NCBI RefSeq assembly: GCF_036373705.1
Contig: NC_089858.1
Span: 16,544,749 to 16,608,748 of the forward strand
Direction: 5' to 3'
From: Amia ocellicauda
Taxonomy: Eukaryota > Chordata > Actinopteri > Amiiformes > Amiidae
Length of the DNA: 64,000 bases
The notes beneath the pieces are model-generated. The model had not been told where the DNA came from. It did no database searches and worked only from the letters and a program-made list of their open reading frames with translations. The first letter of the stretch is position 1. Each line of letters begins with the position of its first letter. Made by a program: the position numbers and the translations under genes. Shown one piece after another: positions 10,192 to 21,377 of this stretch.

Positions 10192-13100
10192 GTAAGGACT
10201 GGTATTGTTAATATTGCATCTCAGTGTGAGCATTACACAGTGCGTTCAATTGTATGAATACGTCATTCGTTTGTAAAAACTAATAAACTAACGATTGACA
10301 CGCGTGAATGTTAGATGTGTGTGTTGCTCTCCTCTTTCTATAACGGATCTGCATTTCTTCCTCCCTCAGAAACCGGAGTGGACCAGGAAAGATCCCCTTC
10401 CTGCTGAAGTAAGAGCAGAGCTCTCGCCTTTTGTCTGAGTTTCCATGCCTGTGTTTACACCTCCACCAAATCTGTCTCACACCGTGCCTCACGGAGGAAG
10501 TGTATTACTGTAGTTGCTACACTTTTTTTACTGTAATATTGTAAATATTATTGTAATATCTAAATCATTATGGGGGCCGAATGCAAGTGATTTCTGTGTT
10601 TCTCGATCAGAGAGACGGAAACGAATTCTGACCTGGGGCAGGTTTTTCCCAAACTGTCCTGAATGAGCTCGAAAGCTGCCAAGTCATCTAGTTACAAATC
10701 AGCCATGCAGCCTAACTTTTACTGCGTGGTTATCAGACATTGTCGGTGTGTTTACAGCAGCATCAAGCCCTACAGACCATTCAGACGCAACCCCTACCCA
10801 ATGCGGGAGGACAGGAAGGACGGCTACAACGAGGAGTACGAAGACGCGCAGAGGTGAGGCCGGGCTGAGAGGCTCCCTGTTTTGATTACATAAGAACAAG
10901 TTTATCCATAGGTTTAAACTGTAGGAAGTTACTTGTGTGTATGTTTTCATTTACTTTTCTTGATTTAAAATCTGCAGCTTTGAAGAATTGCTGGACCAGC
11001 AGCATGACTACTCCCCTGGCAATGAGGACCACTATGAAAGATATCAGTATTCACAGAAGGGTAAGAGAAGCAACCCATCACACTACTCTGTTTGTAGTAA
11101 CCAGGCAGCACTGTAGTAGTGGTTAGGTCTCTGGACTCATAACTAGAAGGTTGTGGGTTCAAATGGGGCAGTGCTGTTGTACCCTTGAGCAAAGTGCTTC
11201 ACTTAGATTGCTCCAGTAAAATGCCCAGCTGTATAAATGGGTACAAATGTAAGTCGCCCTGGATAACTAGTCCTGTCCTGTTACCAAAAACAAGATGGAT
11301 CTCTCCACAGCATGTTCACACCTGTGCTTATTCCGTGGCTAAGGGGACGCTTCAGTGTTTCCTTCTTTTCTCTCAATGAACTCCAGCGGGATCCAAGAGC
11401 TACTCCCAGGCGGACAGGCGGAGCTCCTTGTACCAGCGGTTCTTCAAGCAGATCCAGGAGGAGTACGACGAGCAGCGCCCCGCGGACTGCGTGGTCCTGT
11501 CCGTGACGGAGCGGCAGACGTGAGTGTCTCGCCCCGGCCTTCTGGAGGCCCAGCTAGCAGAGCCTTGCCCACACCGAGCTCATGGCGTGGGCAGTGGTCG
11601 CCCTGCTCTGAGCAGCACACCGCCTTTAACAGGCCTCACACATGGTGCTCCTGTTCACTAAGGCCCCACTGAGCTCTGCCTCCGGTCACCCGATTGATTC
11701 TCGGGGTCTGACGGTACGCGGCATCCCAGGCCAATGTCTGGCTGCTGTGCAGGGCTGGGCGATGTGGCGGTGTCGCGTTGAAGGTAGTCTGGTGAAAAGT
11801 GCGAGTTGTAGCTGTATATATAAATTAATTCTCTACAGTTCAAAAGCAGTGTTTACTCCAGCACAGGGAGTCTTTCCAAACAAACCAACCGAACAATTGC
11901 GACCAGCGTGCGTCTTATTAGAGGAAATGTATAAATTGAAGACGTGGATGTGATGAGGGTATCTAACGACACCAATTATGAACAACCTCCGCTGATTTCA
12001 AAATTATTTTTTATTAAGTTGTTAAATATTTAAAAATGTCTGGGAAATCTCAGTGGTTTTCAAACACAGTTGTTACTAGGCCTAACACAGCATTCTGACT
12101 CTAGACAGCGGAAAGCAGTTTAATCTAAAAAAACAAACCAAAAAAACATCCATCAGATTAAAAGATTCCAAAGATGCGCTCCATGCCCGCCTGTAGTTTA
12201 AACAAGGCTGATATAAATTAACTTTGAAACATTACATATAATAAGGTAAAATATAAATTCTAAAAACATAACATGTACATCTCCCCTGATGGTAACAATC
12301 AAGCACACAATTTATTTCAGATTACCCATTCCTTGATTTAAATTAATTCCACGATTAATTAAATAAGTGTGTTTCTAAAAGTATTGGTCTCGCCTGTGCT
12401 AATAATTAAAATGTCACAATAATTAAAAGCCCTGATTCTTAAAACATTCTTCCTCACACTATATATAATTGTAAAAGCTGCTACACTTCAATACCAAATA
12501 TCCGTCTGTTTTCTAAACCCCTATTGTGTTCAGTGTGTATTCTGAAGATGTCAATGCAATTGTGATTGAATAACTGTGCAGTAGACTTTCATTGGTCAAT
12601 TCCTCAGCTTCACCCCTCCAAAATGTGTGTGTGTGTGTATATATATTTAACAGTTTTAGACGAAAAAACAAAGTGAAATATTAAATGATTGTTTACTTGA
12701 TTTATAATACTGTGAAGAGGTTTAAAAACATTTTAGAATACAAAAATACAATCATAATCTAATGTTAGAGATGCAACTGTTATAGACCCAGAACTACAGA
12801 TTTAGCCTCACTGTGGAGGGCAGATGTTTTTTTTTTTTTCCTCCTGAAACTGCAGAGGACGCTGCCCCGGCACATAGCAGCCGGGGGGGAAGCCGGTGAG
12901 CTCGTACTGACCGCTGTTTGTGATCCTGTGCCAAAGCAATAACCAGCTCTCTCTTCTTTTTTAAGGGATTATGCAAAATCGATAGGCCACTGTTTGCAAG
13001 ACCGCGGCCTTGTGGTGGAAATGATTTACCTGCACTCGGAATCGGGGCTCACCCGCGCCCTGCAGGACGTCCGCTCTGACGGGTCCCCCTTATGTATTCT

Positions 13101-15518
13101 CGTGGAGCAGTCAAACGTAGCGCTCTCCTCTTGCACCGTAATCATATTTTACGAGTCTCTCAAAAGTAAGTTAACAGCTCACTGTCCCTAACAACATCAA
13201 CAACAATAAACCAATCTAAAATGGAGTCGCATTCAACGTGCCACTCTGCACAGATGTTTAGGTTTTCCAGGGCCTTACTCGTAAACAAACAAAACAAGAA
13301 ACACTCATGAATAACCAAAACCTTGTCAAAAATATTCTAACACACCAAAAAGTTTATTAATTTAGCATAAATTGCATAATGTTCACTTGAAGTATAGATT
13401 TAGCTGCATGTAAGTTTTTAATTGAACTCGTGCAAAATAGTTGTAAACCCCAAAACATCAAACATTGTAGTTATATGGTTTAATATTTTAAATAAAAACT
13501 GGTAGTTTCATATTTAATTGCATGTTTGTCACAGCCAAAATTTAATTCAAACAATGTTGCAGGAACTGTGATTGATTTAGTGTAGAGCAGCTTACGCTTT
13601 CAAGGCCTTGCAGTTGGTTAATACGTAGAGACGGGCTGCACTTGAGCTGAACTGTCCTCTCGGACGAGGGACCACCTGGACAAAATATGACAAACACGGC
13701 ACGTTCTGTCATTCAAAAGGAGAGACGGTTCACTGTACCCTCCCAGCGACAAGAAGCACACTTCACATTTTTCAGCCCGATCATCTAACAAACCACAACA
13801 TCAATCCGCCTCCATTGCATCACTTCAGAACCCTACCTAAATGAATACTATAGTAGAAATACAGAAGCATTGTACAGTTTACCACATGACTGACCTGGAG
13901 TGTTTCTGTTTTAAGGAGACATGCCCCTATGATGAAACTGTTTAAAACCATAAGAAATGTGTTGAATTTACATTCAGTGCAGCAGTGTATCTTGCACAAA
14001 ACGGATAAAAAATGGAAACAGTTTCTAGGAACATTTGTCTGTCTTGGCAGCTTTGAACACTGTTCCACACTTCTTACAACATTGAAAGCACACCTGCCCA
14101 GCGTTGAAGGCACGCTACATTGGGGAAAATTAATTACACAAAACAATGAAAACCCTTCAATACAGGGGCAGATCGGCAAGCTTCTGTAGGGGCGTTGGAT
14201 TTATTTACTTAGTTATTTCATTTATTTATTCAAGTGGGTGTTGTGCTCTTAAGGTGTGGCTGCAAAGTAGCCTTGTCAAGACTGCGGTAACACTACTCTC
14301 CTGCAGTTCACCGTAACATGCCGTCGGAGCGCGCCATGGAGTTTGTGACGGGGGAGTACGGGCGTGTGCGCTCGGAGCGCCAGGAGAAGGAGCGGGAGGA
14401 GATCGCGCTGAAGGCGGCCGACCTTGCCGACGACTACCTGGAGAGGGAGAAGAGCGAGAAGCACAGTGTCCCCCTCGGCACTCGCCACCTGCTCCTGCTG
14501 CTGGGGGAGGGCAAGCACCTGTCCCCCGAGGAGCTGGGCACCGTGGCCGACTACGTCCGCACCAGGCAGGAGGAGCAAGGTAGCGCCCGCCCACCCACAT
14601 GCTGCTCTATGTCTCGTGTGCTCTTGTAGGTGTTCTGTTCTCCAGTCCAATGGCGAATGTTTTTTGACAAGCCTTTTTTTATTAATTGTTCACCTGACCA
14701 CTAGGGGCAGTGGTGAGCATTTGAGTAGTTCATCCTTCTGGTTAAATCAGAAACTTTTTATTTTGTATTTTGTTCATCCAAGTAAGGATTTGGAGTGAAA
14801 AGATCCACAGACGGTTCAGATGGTTATTATAATGGTTTAAATAATGCTTGCCGTGCGATGGTTTTATTAAATCCAATATAGCCCACACTGACGTTCCATT
14901 TCTCAAAATCCTTTGTTCCCCTGCAGCGAAGTCGAGACTGTCCTGTAACGGTGCTGCTGGTGTCTGCCGCTCTGTGGGGTCTTCTAACGAGACTGACAAT
15001 GGCTCCTACCCCGGGATGAGGAACCTGCTGCCCAGCGGCCTGAGCAAGCCACCCCCTCTGCTGCCCACCCCCAGCTGCCCGCCACTGCTGGACCCCCCTG
15101 GAAACCCCCAGGGCAAGCAGGCACCTCTCCTCCCCACGCCAGGTCAGCATCATTATTAATATGTTGGTTTTGCCAGACCAGCTCTGGGACCCGCAGCCTT
15201 TCTGAAGTGACCCAGGCTTTGATTTTGCCCCTGCAGGTCCGCACCCCAAAACCAAGCCCCCGCCGCTGCTGTCCATGCACGGGCACCAGGGCCCCCCCCA
15301 CGGCCTCCCACCCCCCCCAAAGCGCCTGCTAATGGGAGAGAAGCCAGGTCTGCTCCCGACGCCAGGTCAGACTCTCTGTGTTTCTCTTGTCTTATCTGGA
15401 CTGGTTCATGAGCTCCTAAACTTCACATGAAGGCCCACCGTGCTGATTTGCTTGAAACTAATAATATTCAAACTTCCAAACAGGCGGTCTGTCCAGGCCG
15501 AACATGCAGAGGCGCTAA
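10133..15518 (+). CDS. NCOA5-like (nuclear receptor coactivator 5 family) protein, complete, ten coding exons
   Basis: Ten exons join in frame to about 420 residues. Residues 1-92 are basic/acidic and low-complexity (KPYRPFRRNPYPMRED, DEHYERY-like) where human NCOA5 has its Arg-Asp-rich region. Residues 100-215 carry the family's anticodon-binding-like fold: LYQRFFKQIQEEYDEQRP, DCVVLSVTERQTDYAKSIG, DGSPLCILV, IHRNMPSERAM. Residues 220-295 hold KEREEIALKAADLADDYLER and HLLLLLGEGKHLSPEELG, where the leucines align with the LINLL receptor-binding box of NCOA5. The C-terminus is Pro-rich, with LLPTPG at the ends of exons 8 and 9. NCOA5 is a nuclear coregulator of oestrogen and other nuclear receptors. 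Human NCOA5 (about 580 residues, chromosome 20) is longer and elsewhere, so this is probably a paralogue. The start ATG has a good context (CCACCATGT). Confidence 0.82.
10370..10408 (+). CDS. NCOA5-like coding exon 2
   Basis: A 39-base exon encoding NRSGPGKIPFLL between acceptor CCCTCAG and donor GTAAGA. It keeps the phase-2 joins on both sides. Confidence 0.72.
10758..10853 (+). CDS. NCOA5-like coding exon 3 (NAGNAG acceptor)
   Basis: It encodes SIKPYRPFRRNPYPMREDRK and then DGYNEEYEDAQ. The acceptor is TTTACAGCAG, so exon starts 10758 and 10761 are both possible, with or without one serine. Donor GTGAGG. Confidence 0.8.
10978..11060 (+). CDS. NCOA5-like coding exon 4
   Basis: After acceptor TCTGCAG it encodes FEELLDQQHDYSPGNEDHYE and RYQYSQK. 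Donor GTAAGA follows the final G (phase 1). Confidence 0.82.
11101..11266 (+). mobile_element. tRNA-derived SINE with L2-type tail, in intron 4 of the NCOA5-like gene
   Basis: A tRNA-like head has an A-box-like TAGTGGTTAGG near 11117 and a B-box GGTTCAAAT at 11157-11165. A central domain (GTACCCTTGAGCAAAGTGCTTC) follows, and then the 3' tail GTAAGTCGCCCTGGATAA. The tail matches the LINE end in HEATR3 intron 1. The end appears cut short after GGATAA. Confidence 0.8.
11387..11519 (+). CDS. NCOA5-like coding exon 5
   Basis: Acceptor CTCCAG, then GSKSYSQADRRSSLYQRFF, KQIQEEYDEQRPADCVVLSV and TERQ, donor GTGAGT. It aligns with NCOA5's LYRQYFEEIQRRFDAERPVDC. Confidence 0.9.
11520..12965 (+). other. 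NCOA5-like intron 5
   Basis: A 1446-base, largely AT-rich intron with a T-run and pyrimidine tract near the acceptor. No mobile element or coding match is recognised. Confidence 0.75.
12966..13165 (+). CDS. NCOA5-like coding exon 6
   Basis: Acceptor TTTTAAG, then DYAKSIGHCLQDRGLVVEMI, YLHSESGLTRALQDVRSDG and SPLCILVEQ, through VIIFYESLK. It aligns with NCOA5's DYAESVGRKVRDLGMVVDLI. Donor GTAAGT. Confidence 0.92.
13166..14306 (+). other. NCOA5-like intron 6
   Basis: An 1141-base AT-rich intron. Two overlapping chance frames at about 13820-14189 show no family resemblance. Confidence 0.75.
14307..14579 (+). CDS. NCOA5-like coding exon 7
   Basis: Acceptor CTGCAG, then IHRNMPSERAM, the helical KEREEIALKAADLADDYLE segment and the leucine box HLLLLL. 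It ends RTRQEEQ with donor GTAGCG (phase 1). Confidence 0.92.
14698..14713 (+). promoter_or_regulatory. CTCF-like motif in NCOA5-like intron 7
   Basis: CCACTAGGGGCAGTGG fits the CTCF core in plus orientation. Confidence 0.45.
14927..15142 (+). CDS. NCOA5-like coding exon 8 (symmetric, Pro-rich)
   Basis: Acceptor CTGCAG, then a Ser/Pro-rich segment (KPPPLLPTPSCPPLLDPPG) ending APLLPTPG. Both borders are phase 1, so skipping would keep the frame. Confidence 0.88.
15237..15365 (+). CDS. NCOA5-like coding exon 9 (symmetric, Pro-rich)
   Basis: It encodes PHPKTKPPPLLSMHGHQGPP through KPGLLPTPG. Like exon 8 it ends LLPTPG with donor GTCAG and has phase-1 borders. Confidence 0.88.
15484..15518 (+). 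CDS. NCOA5-like coding exon 10 with stop
   Basis: After acceptor AACAG it encodes GLSRPNMQRR and the stop TAA at 15516-15518. Confidence 0.82.
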
Positions 15519-17040
15519 GGGAAGCTGGGAGCCGTCTGGAGGAGGGGAGCAGACGGCAGAAACCGGCGCTACGTTGGAAACCCAAGAAGGAACAAACTAA
15601 GGAAAACTAACAATATTACACGCCCCACCCAGGCCTCGGCACTCCCCTCGGATGCTCTCCCTGCCGCCTTAAAACCACTGCGGTCGGAAATGACGCGTCT
15701 GAATGCTACTCTGCTCGGAGCTCCCACTCTGTGCTGCAAATCCCGTCTTAACATGCAGCGATGTATAGAATAGCTTTGTGAAAAAAAAAAAAATCTGTGT
15801 GCTGTCACTGCCATCCCACCTCTGGGGAGGGACACTCCGTGATGTCCGTCACTCCAGGCGCTGTGTTATCATCCGATTCTCCGGTCTCTTCTGTAGACTA
15901 GGGGCCTGCACTTTCAGCAGAGCAGTTCTAAGGGGGTAGGGTGGAGTTCAGGCACACGGGACCCACCCCCTGACCTGGGCCTGTTCTAGAACACTCTGGA
16001 AAGTTCCTTTAGAAGTCTCGGCCAAGGATAGGTCTCCACTTAATCAATACAATTTAAAAATGGAGCGCTCTGCTTTAAGTTAACATATGGGTTTCTGGAG
16101 CAGAGGTGTGTGGGTGCGATCATCTACCGGAGTGCTGATCTTTTTTTATTTTATTTTTTATTTTAGTGGGAGGCTGGTAGGGATGTAATCTGTGGTGTTA
16201 TACATTGACCACACTAACAAGGAAGGTGCTGGGCAAAAAATTATACGAAACTGCACCCTTGTTTTTTTTTTTTTTTTCTGTATTCTTTTTAAACCCATAT
16301 CAAGTGTGCCAACCATTTTATGTTTATTACGACTGGGGGTTTAATCAGTATATCTGTCTGCCTGGATGGGCTGGCAGTCTGTGCTTGTGGCTCGGGTTTT
16401 GGGAGACTCCAGAATTTTGGAGGCATCAGCACCAGGACTGTAAGCATGTAAAACATTGTGCAAGAGCTGTGTTAGGAAAGCCGACTGTGGTCTTTCTGCT
16501 CGAGTGCGGTGGAAGTGTTGTTTTGTGTGCTCTGGTCCCAGCCCAGCCCAGCCCAGCCCAGGACAGCAAGCACAACTTCATATGCTGCCCTGGGACAGTC
16601 TCTTTCGTTCTAGATAACTATTACAGCACACATGACATGCTGGCTCTATTCTCATTCCTCCTCACTTTGACCATTCTCAATCCAGGTGTGCATGCCCCTT
16701 TGTAGTTCAGTTTCCCGTGATCGTTTTTTTTAACAGGTTTTTTTAAATATAGCTAGGTTAATTTCTTCTTTTAACATTCATTCTTTTTTATAATTAATTT
16801 TCTTTACCTTTTGTTGTCACTGTACTGTGTTCTGGCTCGGTATATCGGTTTTGCTTTCTTATCGTGTACATGTCTTGTGGGGTCACAGTGCCGTTTCTGC
16901 AGCCTAACTAAGACCAGAGTGGGGCTTGAGAAACGGCACTGCCTATTATACAGGTACAGCCTGCTGTCAGCTGGTGGTCTAAATTAGATACTTTTTATGT
17001 TGTTGTCTGAGCTAATAAAATTGAGATTACAAATGGGTGC
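15519..17040 (+). other. Probable 3' UTR of the NCOA5-like gene
   Basis: No splice-supported coding sequence follows the TAA. AATAAA at 17014-17019 is followed by a GT/T-rich stretch (TTCATTTGTGTGGTTTTT), a plausible cleavage region, which would make a 3' UTR of about 1.5 kb. A CCCAG repeat lies at 16537-16561. Confidence 0.5.
17014..17019 (+). other. Poly(A) signal candidate (AATAAA)
   Basis: AATAAA with a downstream GT-rich element about 40 bases on. It is the best 3' end candidate for the NCOA5-like gene. Confidence 0.5.
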
Positions 17041-20000
17041 TCTTCATTTGTGTGGTTTTTACCATGATGCTCAAAGTGGAACTTTTTCACTGATTCTATT
17101 GGGCCACTAGGTGGAGCAGTAGACTTGTTGTGGAATAACTACAGTCCTTGAATTTCTCTAAAAAGACAGACCGGCAATGTGACCTCGCTTTTGTTAAAAT
17201 GTAAATACCTCAATACCTTGCATATGCAGTATGGTTGTCTTTTCTAAATCTTTATAACCCAAATACATAAATGCATCCAATGAAGGGTATGATCTACATA
17301 TCATTCTAATACAAACAATATAGTTTCTGATAGAAATATGCAAGGATGTAAAATAGTTAATAGAAATTATGATTTTCAAAATCAATGTTATCGCAACAAT
17401 GGTCTATTGATGAACTGCAATTTCTGAAGTATTTTTTGTGAAATGGTACCAAGAAAGCAGCGAGATAGCGATGCACCTGTATTTGCTGCAGATTAATTCA
17501 GTTACATCGCATTGCAAGTCTGGTCTCTTTCTCCTGAAGATTGTGTTTGACAAATAAAAAATAAAAAAATAGAAATAAAAACACAAGAATATTGCTTTTT
17601 TCCAACCAAAAACATATTATATAGCAATCTTTGTCATTTACAGATATTAAAATCCTTACTGCTTGCAAAGGGACTTGTGTGAAATGCCAGGGGGTATCTT
17701 TACTAGATTTACCATTCATTAGAATTGCTTTTTGCTGACAAGACATGCAAATAAAAACGAGCATAATCCCTTTTGCAATGTGCAATATGAACCCACAGGT
17801 GCATTGGCATGCGTGAGATTGCTTTTGCATCGTACTTTTATTAACTAAAATGAAACGGTAAAAATAAAAATAAAATAGTTTGAACGCATAATTTAATCAT
17901 ACTTCTTTTAAATGAAATGCTAGAAATGAAAAAAACAACAATCAAAACCAAAACAAACATCAACTTAAATCCCCCAGATGTGAGTTGCATCAGTTTTCTA
18001 ATTGAATTGGAGGTCAGTTCAGAGCATTTTTGTCTTGACAAGTCATTCCTGTTTCCTGTCGGGTTGCACTCCTGCACCGTGTCTTTTTGTCCTGCAAGAA
18101 TCGAGCCTTCCCACTTAATTGTTTTGCGTGTTTTACTCTTCCACATTTGTAATGGACATGTTTTTATAAAGACTGAAAAAATATGTGCGTCTCACTCAGG
18201 TTGTGTAGAATGAGGTTTATAGCTCCAGAATGTTTGGGAATTGATTGCAATAATTTGTGTGTGTGTGCTGTCTGTGCCAGCCTGCGTATATGTTTCTAAG
18301 CATAAAAGTAACCTGTCATGCATTTATGCAAATCAGACCTATTGGAGGAAAGTGTGTGTGCTTCCTCCCTGAAGTTTCACCTAGATATGCCTCCTGCGAG
18401 CCCCCTGCCCCCGCCAGCCCAGCCCTGATGCTCGGTGCAGTAGGTGGTAAGTGCTTTTTTTTTTTTACAGCTGTTTACCTTGCTGGTGTTTGATCTCATG
18501 GCTTTGTCTGCAGCTGTGAAGAATTCATCAAGTTGGAGAGTAATGAAGGACTGTTTCCGCTTCATTTACAGAGCTGTGAAAGACTGATTGGAGCTTCGTA
18601 GGAGAAGGGAAAAAGATATAAAAAGAAACTAAAAGATATATACAGAGAGAGAGTATAGCATCTCCGACTGCAGAAGAAGCCACACGTCCGATCGCCTGAT
18701 CAGGTCAGGGTGGGTGGTCTGTATCGCCAGGTCGCTGTTATTATGAAACAGCTGTAAAAGTCAGTTGGTTTAGACACTGGTGATCCCTAAGCTCTCATAC
18801 ATTTAAACACATACATGTTAAACCCTGCTGAAGCTCTGGACTTGACTCTTCACATGTCACCATACAATCCCAGACATGAACATCAATATTCCACTATGTT
18901 GAGCTAGTGCATACATTTCAATTTTAGAAATGATTAAAAGTGTACACCCTTCCAATTTGTCGGCAAAAGATGCTTTGCCTGTTTTTCTGTAAAATGAATG
19001 TTTTATTAAACCGTGGCTTGGAGAGCTCGACTGGTCCGCTGCTGCTTCGACCCTCTGCCTCTCTGCGGGGGGTTCCCTGCTGTCTGCCACAAAGTGCGAG
19101 TTCTGGTAGACTGCAAATACAATTAGTTTGCTTTGGGATGTTAGGCCTGAAGAGCAAATGATCCAAACTCCCTGCTACACCTGACCCCAGTGTAACAACA
19201 ATGCACCATGCCTGCCCGTTTCCTGTAGGCCACACTGCACAGGTGTAGCAAGTCCAGATACGCCACTGGCATAACTAATGAAGAAAGGAAGAAAATGGGG
19301 AGCGCAAATACTACTAATAATAATAAATACTCAGTTCTAATTATTGGAGATACGCGCAGACTAGACTTCACACTCATTCTGAAAAGGATGTATCCACAAT
19401 TCGGTAAAGATTGTTAAAAAGCAACTTTTTATGTCCTGACATCCGCAGTCTATTTTCTCTTTCGGGTTAAATGTTGTTTGCCTCAGGCACCATTAATAAT
19501 ATAGTTCTCCTTTCAGTAGTTACTTATAACAACTGTACATGTTAATTATAGGTCTGTTATTCAAAAGTGTTACCACAACTATTAACACTTACATGCAGAC
19601 ATTTAGGAAGAATAAAACCTCAGCTGCTCAGCGTGAGAGAGACAGGAACGCAATTGTGGAGATGTGGCCCAGTGTAAGCTCTGTCCCGACTGACCTTATT
19701 GCTCAGCCACACCTTCCTCCCTCCATGCCTGCTCTGAAATGAATAGGTGCAACACTGTTTTTTTTCCCTTTCTTTCTTTCTTTCCTCCTTTTTTATTTTA
19801 ACACTTCAGCCCTGTTATTATACATTTGTGAAACACAGGGCTGATCTGAAACCCCCACAACACAATGAGTTTTAATTAGGTTAAGTTTGTCTGCTACAGA
19901 TAACATTTCTCTTTCTGTTGAGAATAAAACAAATTGCTGGCACTAATGCCCATTTAATGTACCTCTTTTTATTATGGATGGTAGAAATTATAAAAAGTAC

Positions 20001-21336
20001 CCTGCAGGGAGATAATGGTGTGGGAGTTAGTGTATTGTTGCTGCTCATCAGACATCGTTTCACTAGAGCGCCGGCACTCTTTTAAATGCAATTTCTTTTT
20101 CCTTTTAGACGTCCGCACTCCTGCAAAACCAGTCCCTTCATTATGGAGATTGGAGACCTGAACAAAGCTGTTCGTGTATTAGACTGATTGCTTTAAATAC
20201 CAAACTGGGGGCTTCATTCTCTGTCCAATTTTATTTTCCAGAATAGAAAGCTCTGGCCATTTGCGACTCTGTCTCTCCTTTGTAAAATGCTCAGGCAGAG
20301 TCGATGAGGAACGCCGAGCCCGGTGTGTCCCTGTGGGTGTGATTGACACTCTGCTTCCCCCCCTTTCCTTTCGTCAGGACTTGTGGCTGAAGTGATGCAG
20401 TCTTTGCAGCACTCTGGTCACTTACTGCAACAATTATCACAATAGAACGGGAACACAGGACAGCCATTCGGTCCCATTCCATTCCAATTACAATCACAAA
20501 CGCCAATGTCCGCTGCACGGTAACCTTCAAATGGAGTTAACTGCTTATGCAAATGAACGACAGCAGAGACTGGCCCTGACCCCAGTGTAGTCCTGTGCCC
20601 AGACAGAAGTACACCAGTCTTGTTCAAGGACAGAACTATACGGTTCAAATTGTAAAGTTTGAATTGTGAATGCAGGCTTATAAACAAACCTTGGCTTATG
20701 TTTATTTATTTAAACTCACCGCTGCCCCCGCTTTCAACGCCTAAACCCCAGCACGTCCATAGGCATGAGCTCCCAAAAACTCACAATTCCAATGGATATA
20801 TATGCAAAAATGTGGTAAGCAAGAAAGAGTCAGCTTTGCAGTATTTAAATCAGTTAAGTCTAATTATTTCCTATAAAAATAGCTTATCTAGGGCAAAACC
20901 AATGAGATGTAACATTGTCTTTAGAGGGGGGACCTGGTGGTGTTGGCAAGAGTTCAGCTTCACAGAGGAGGAAGAAGCTGCTATCGGCAACATAAATATA
21001 ACATGAACATGCAGCTGATCAGCAAAATTAAACACTAGTGCAATCGAGGAGAACGCTTCAATATTCCTTCAATAGTGTTTTGCATCTTAAATGTCACCCA
21101 AGAAGGTGATATCTAACAGCGTTCGAACCATAAAAAACAAACAAAACCAACCTCCGACCTTGTGGATGCAGCATTTTTGCTTGAATGGAACAAAAGGTTT
21201 TGTTTTTTTGTTTCCATAACAGCCAATGTCTCCGGATTGATCAGAAAAAAAAACGAATTTTCTCATTTTTATAACAATAACACACAAAAACACGACAGGC
21301 CTCATATTTCTAAATACATAAATCTCTCTCTCTCTC

Positions 21337-21340
<4 letters not shown>
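17041..21340. other. Intergenic stretch, no gene recognised
   Basis: AT-rich sequence without splice-supported coding regions. Octamer words ATGCAAAT occur near 18329 and 20549. The only dense structure is the TA repeat at its right end. Confidence 0.6.
17104..17119 (+). promoter_or_regulatory. CTCF-like motif just past the NCOA5-like gene
   Basis: CCACTAGGTGGAGCAG fits the CTCF core in plus orientation, shortly after the candidate poly(A) signal. Confidence 0.4.

Positions 21341-21371
<31 letters not shown>
21341..21371. repeat. (TA)n microsatellite, insertion site of a Tc1 element
   Basis: A TA run preceded by a short CT run ends a few bases before the transposon terminus. Tc1/mariner elements insert at TA, so this tract is a natural target. 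Confidence 0.9.

Positions 21372-21377
<6 letters not shown>

Noticed and set aside
16205..16705. 166-codon plus-strand frame after the NCOA5-like stop
   Set aside because: It lies in the presumed 3' UTR, includes a T-run and a CCCAG repeat, and resembles no family.
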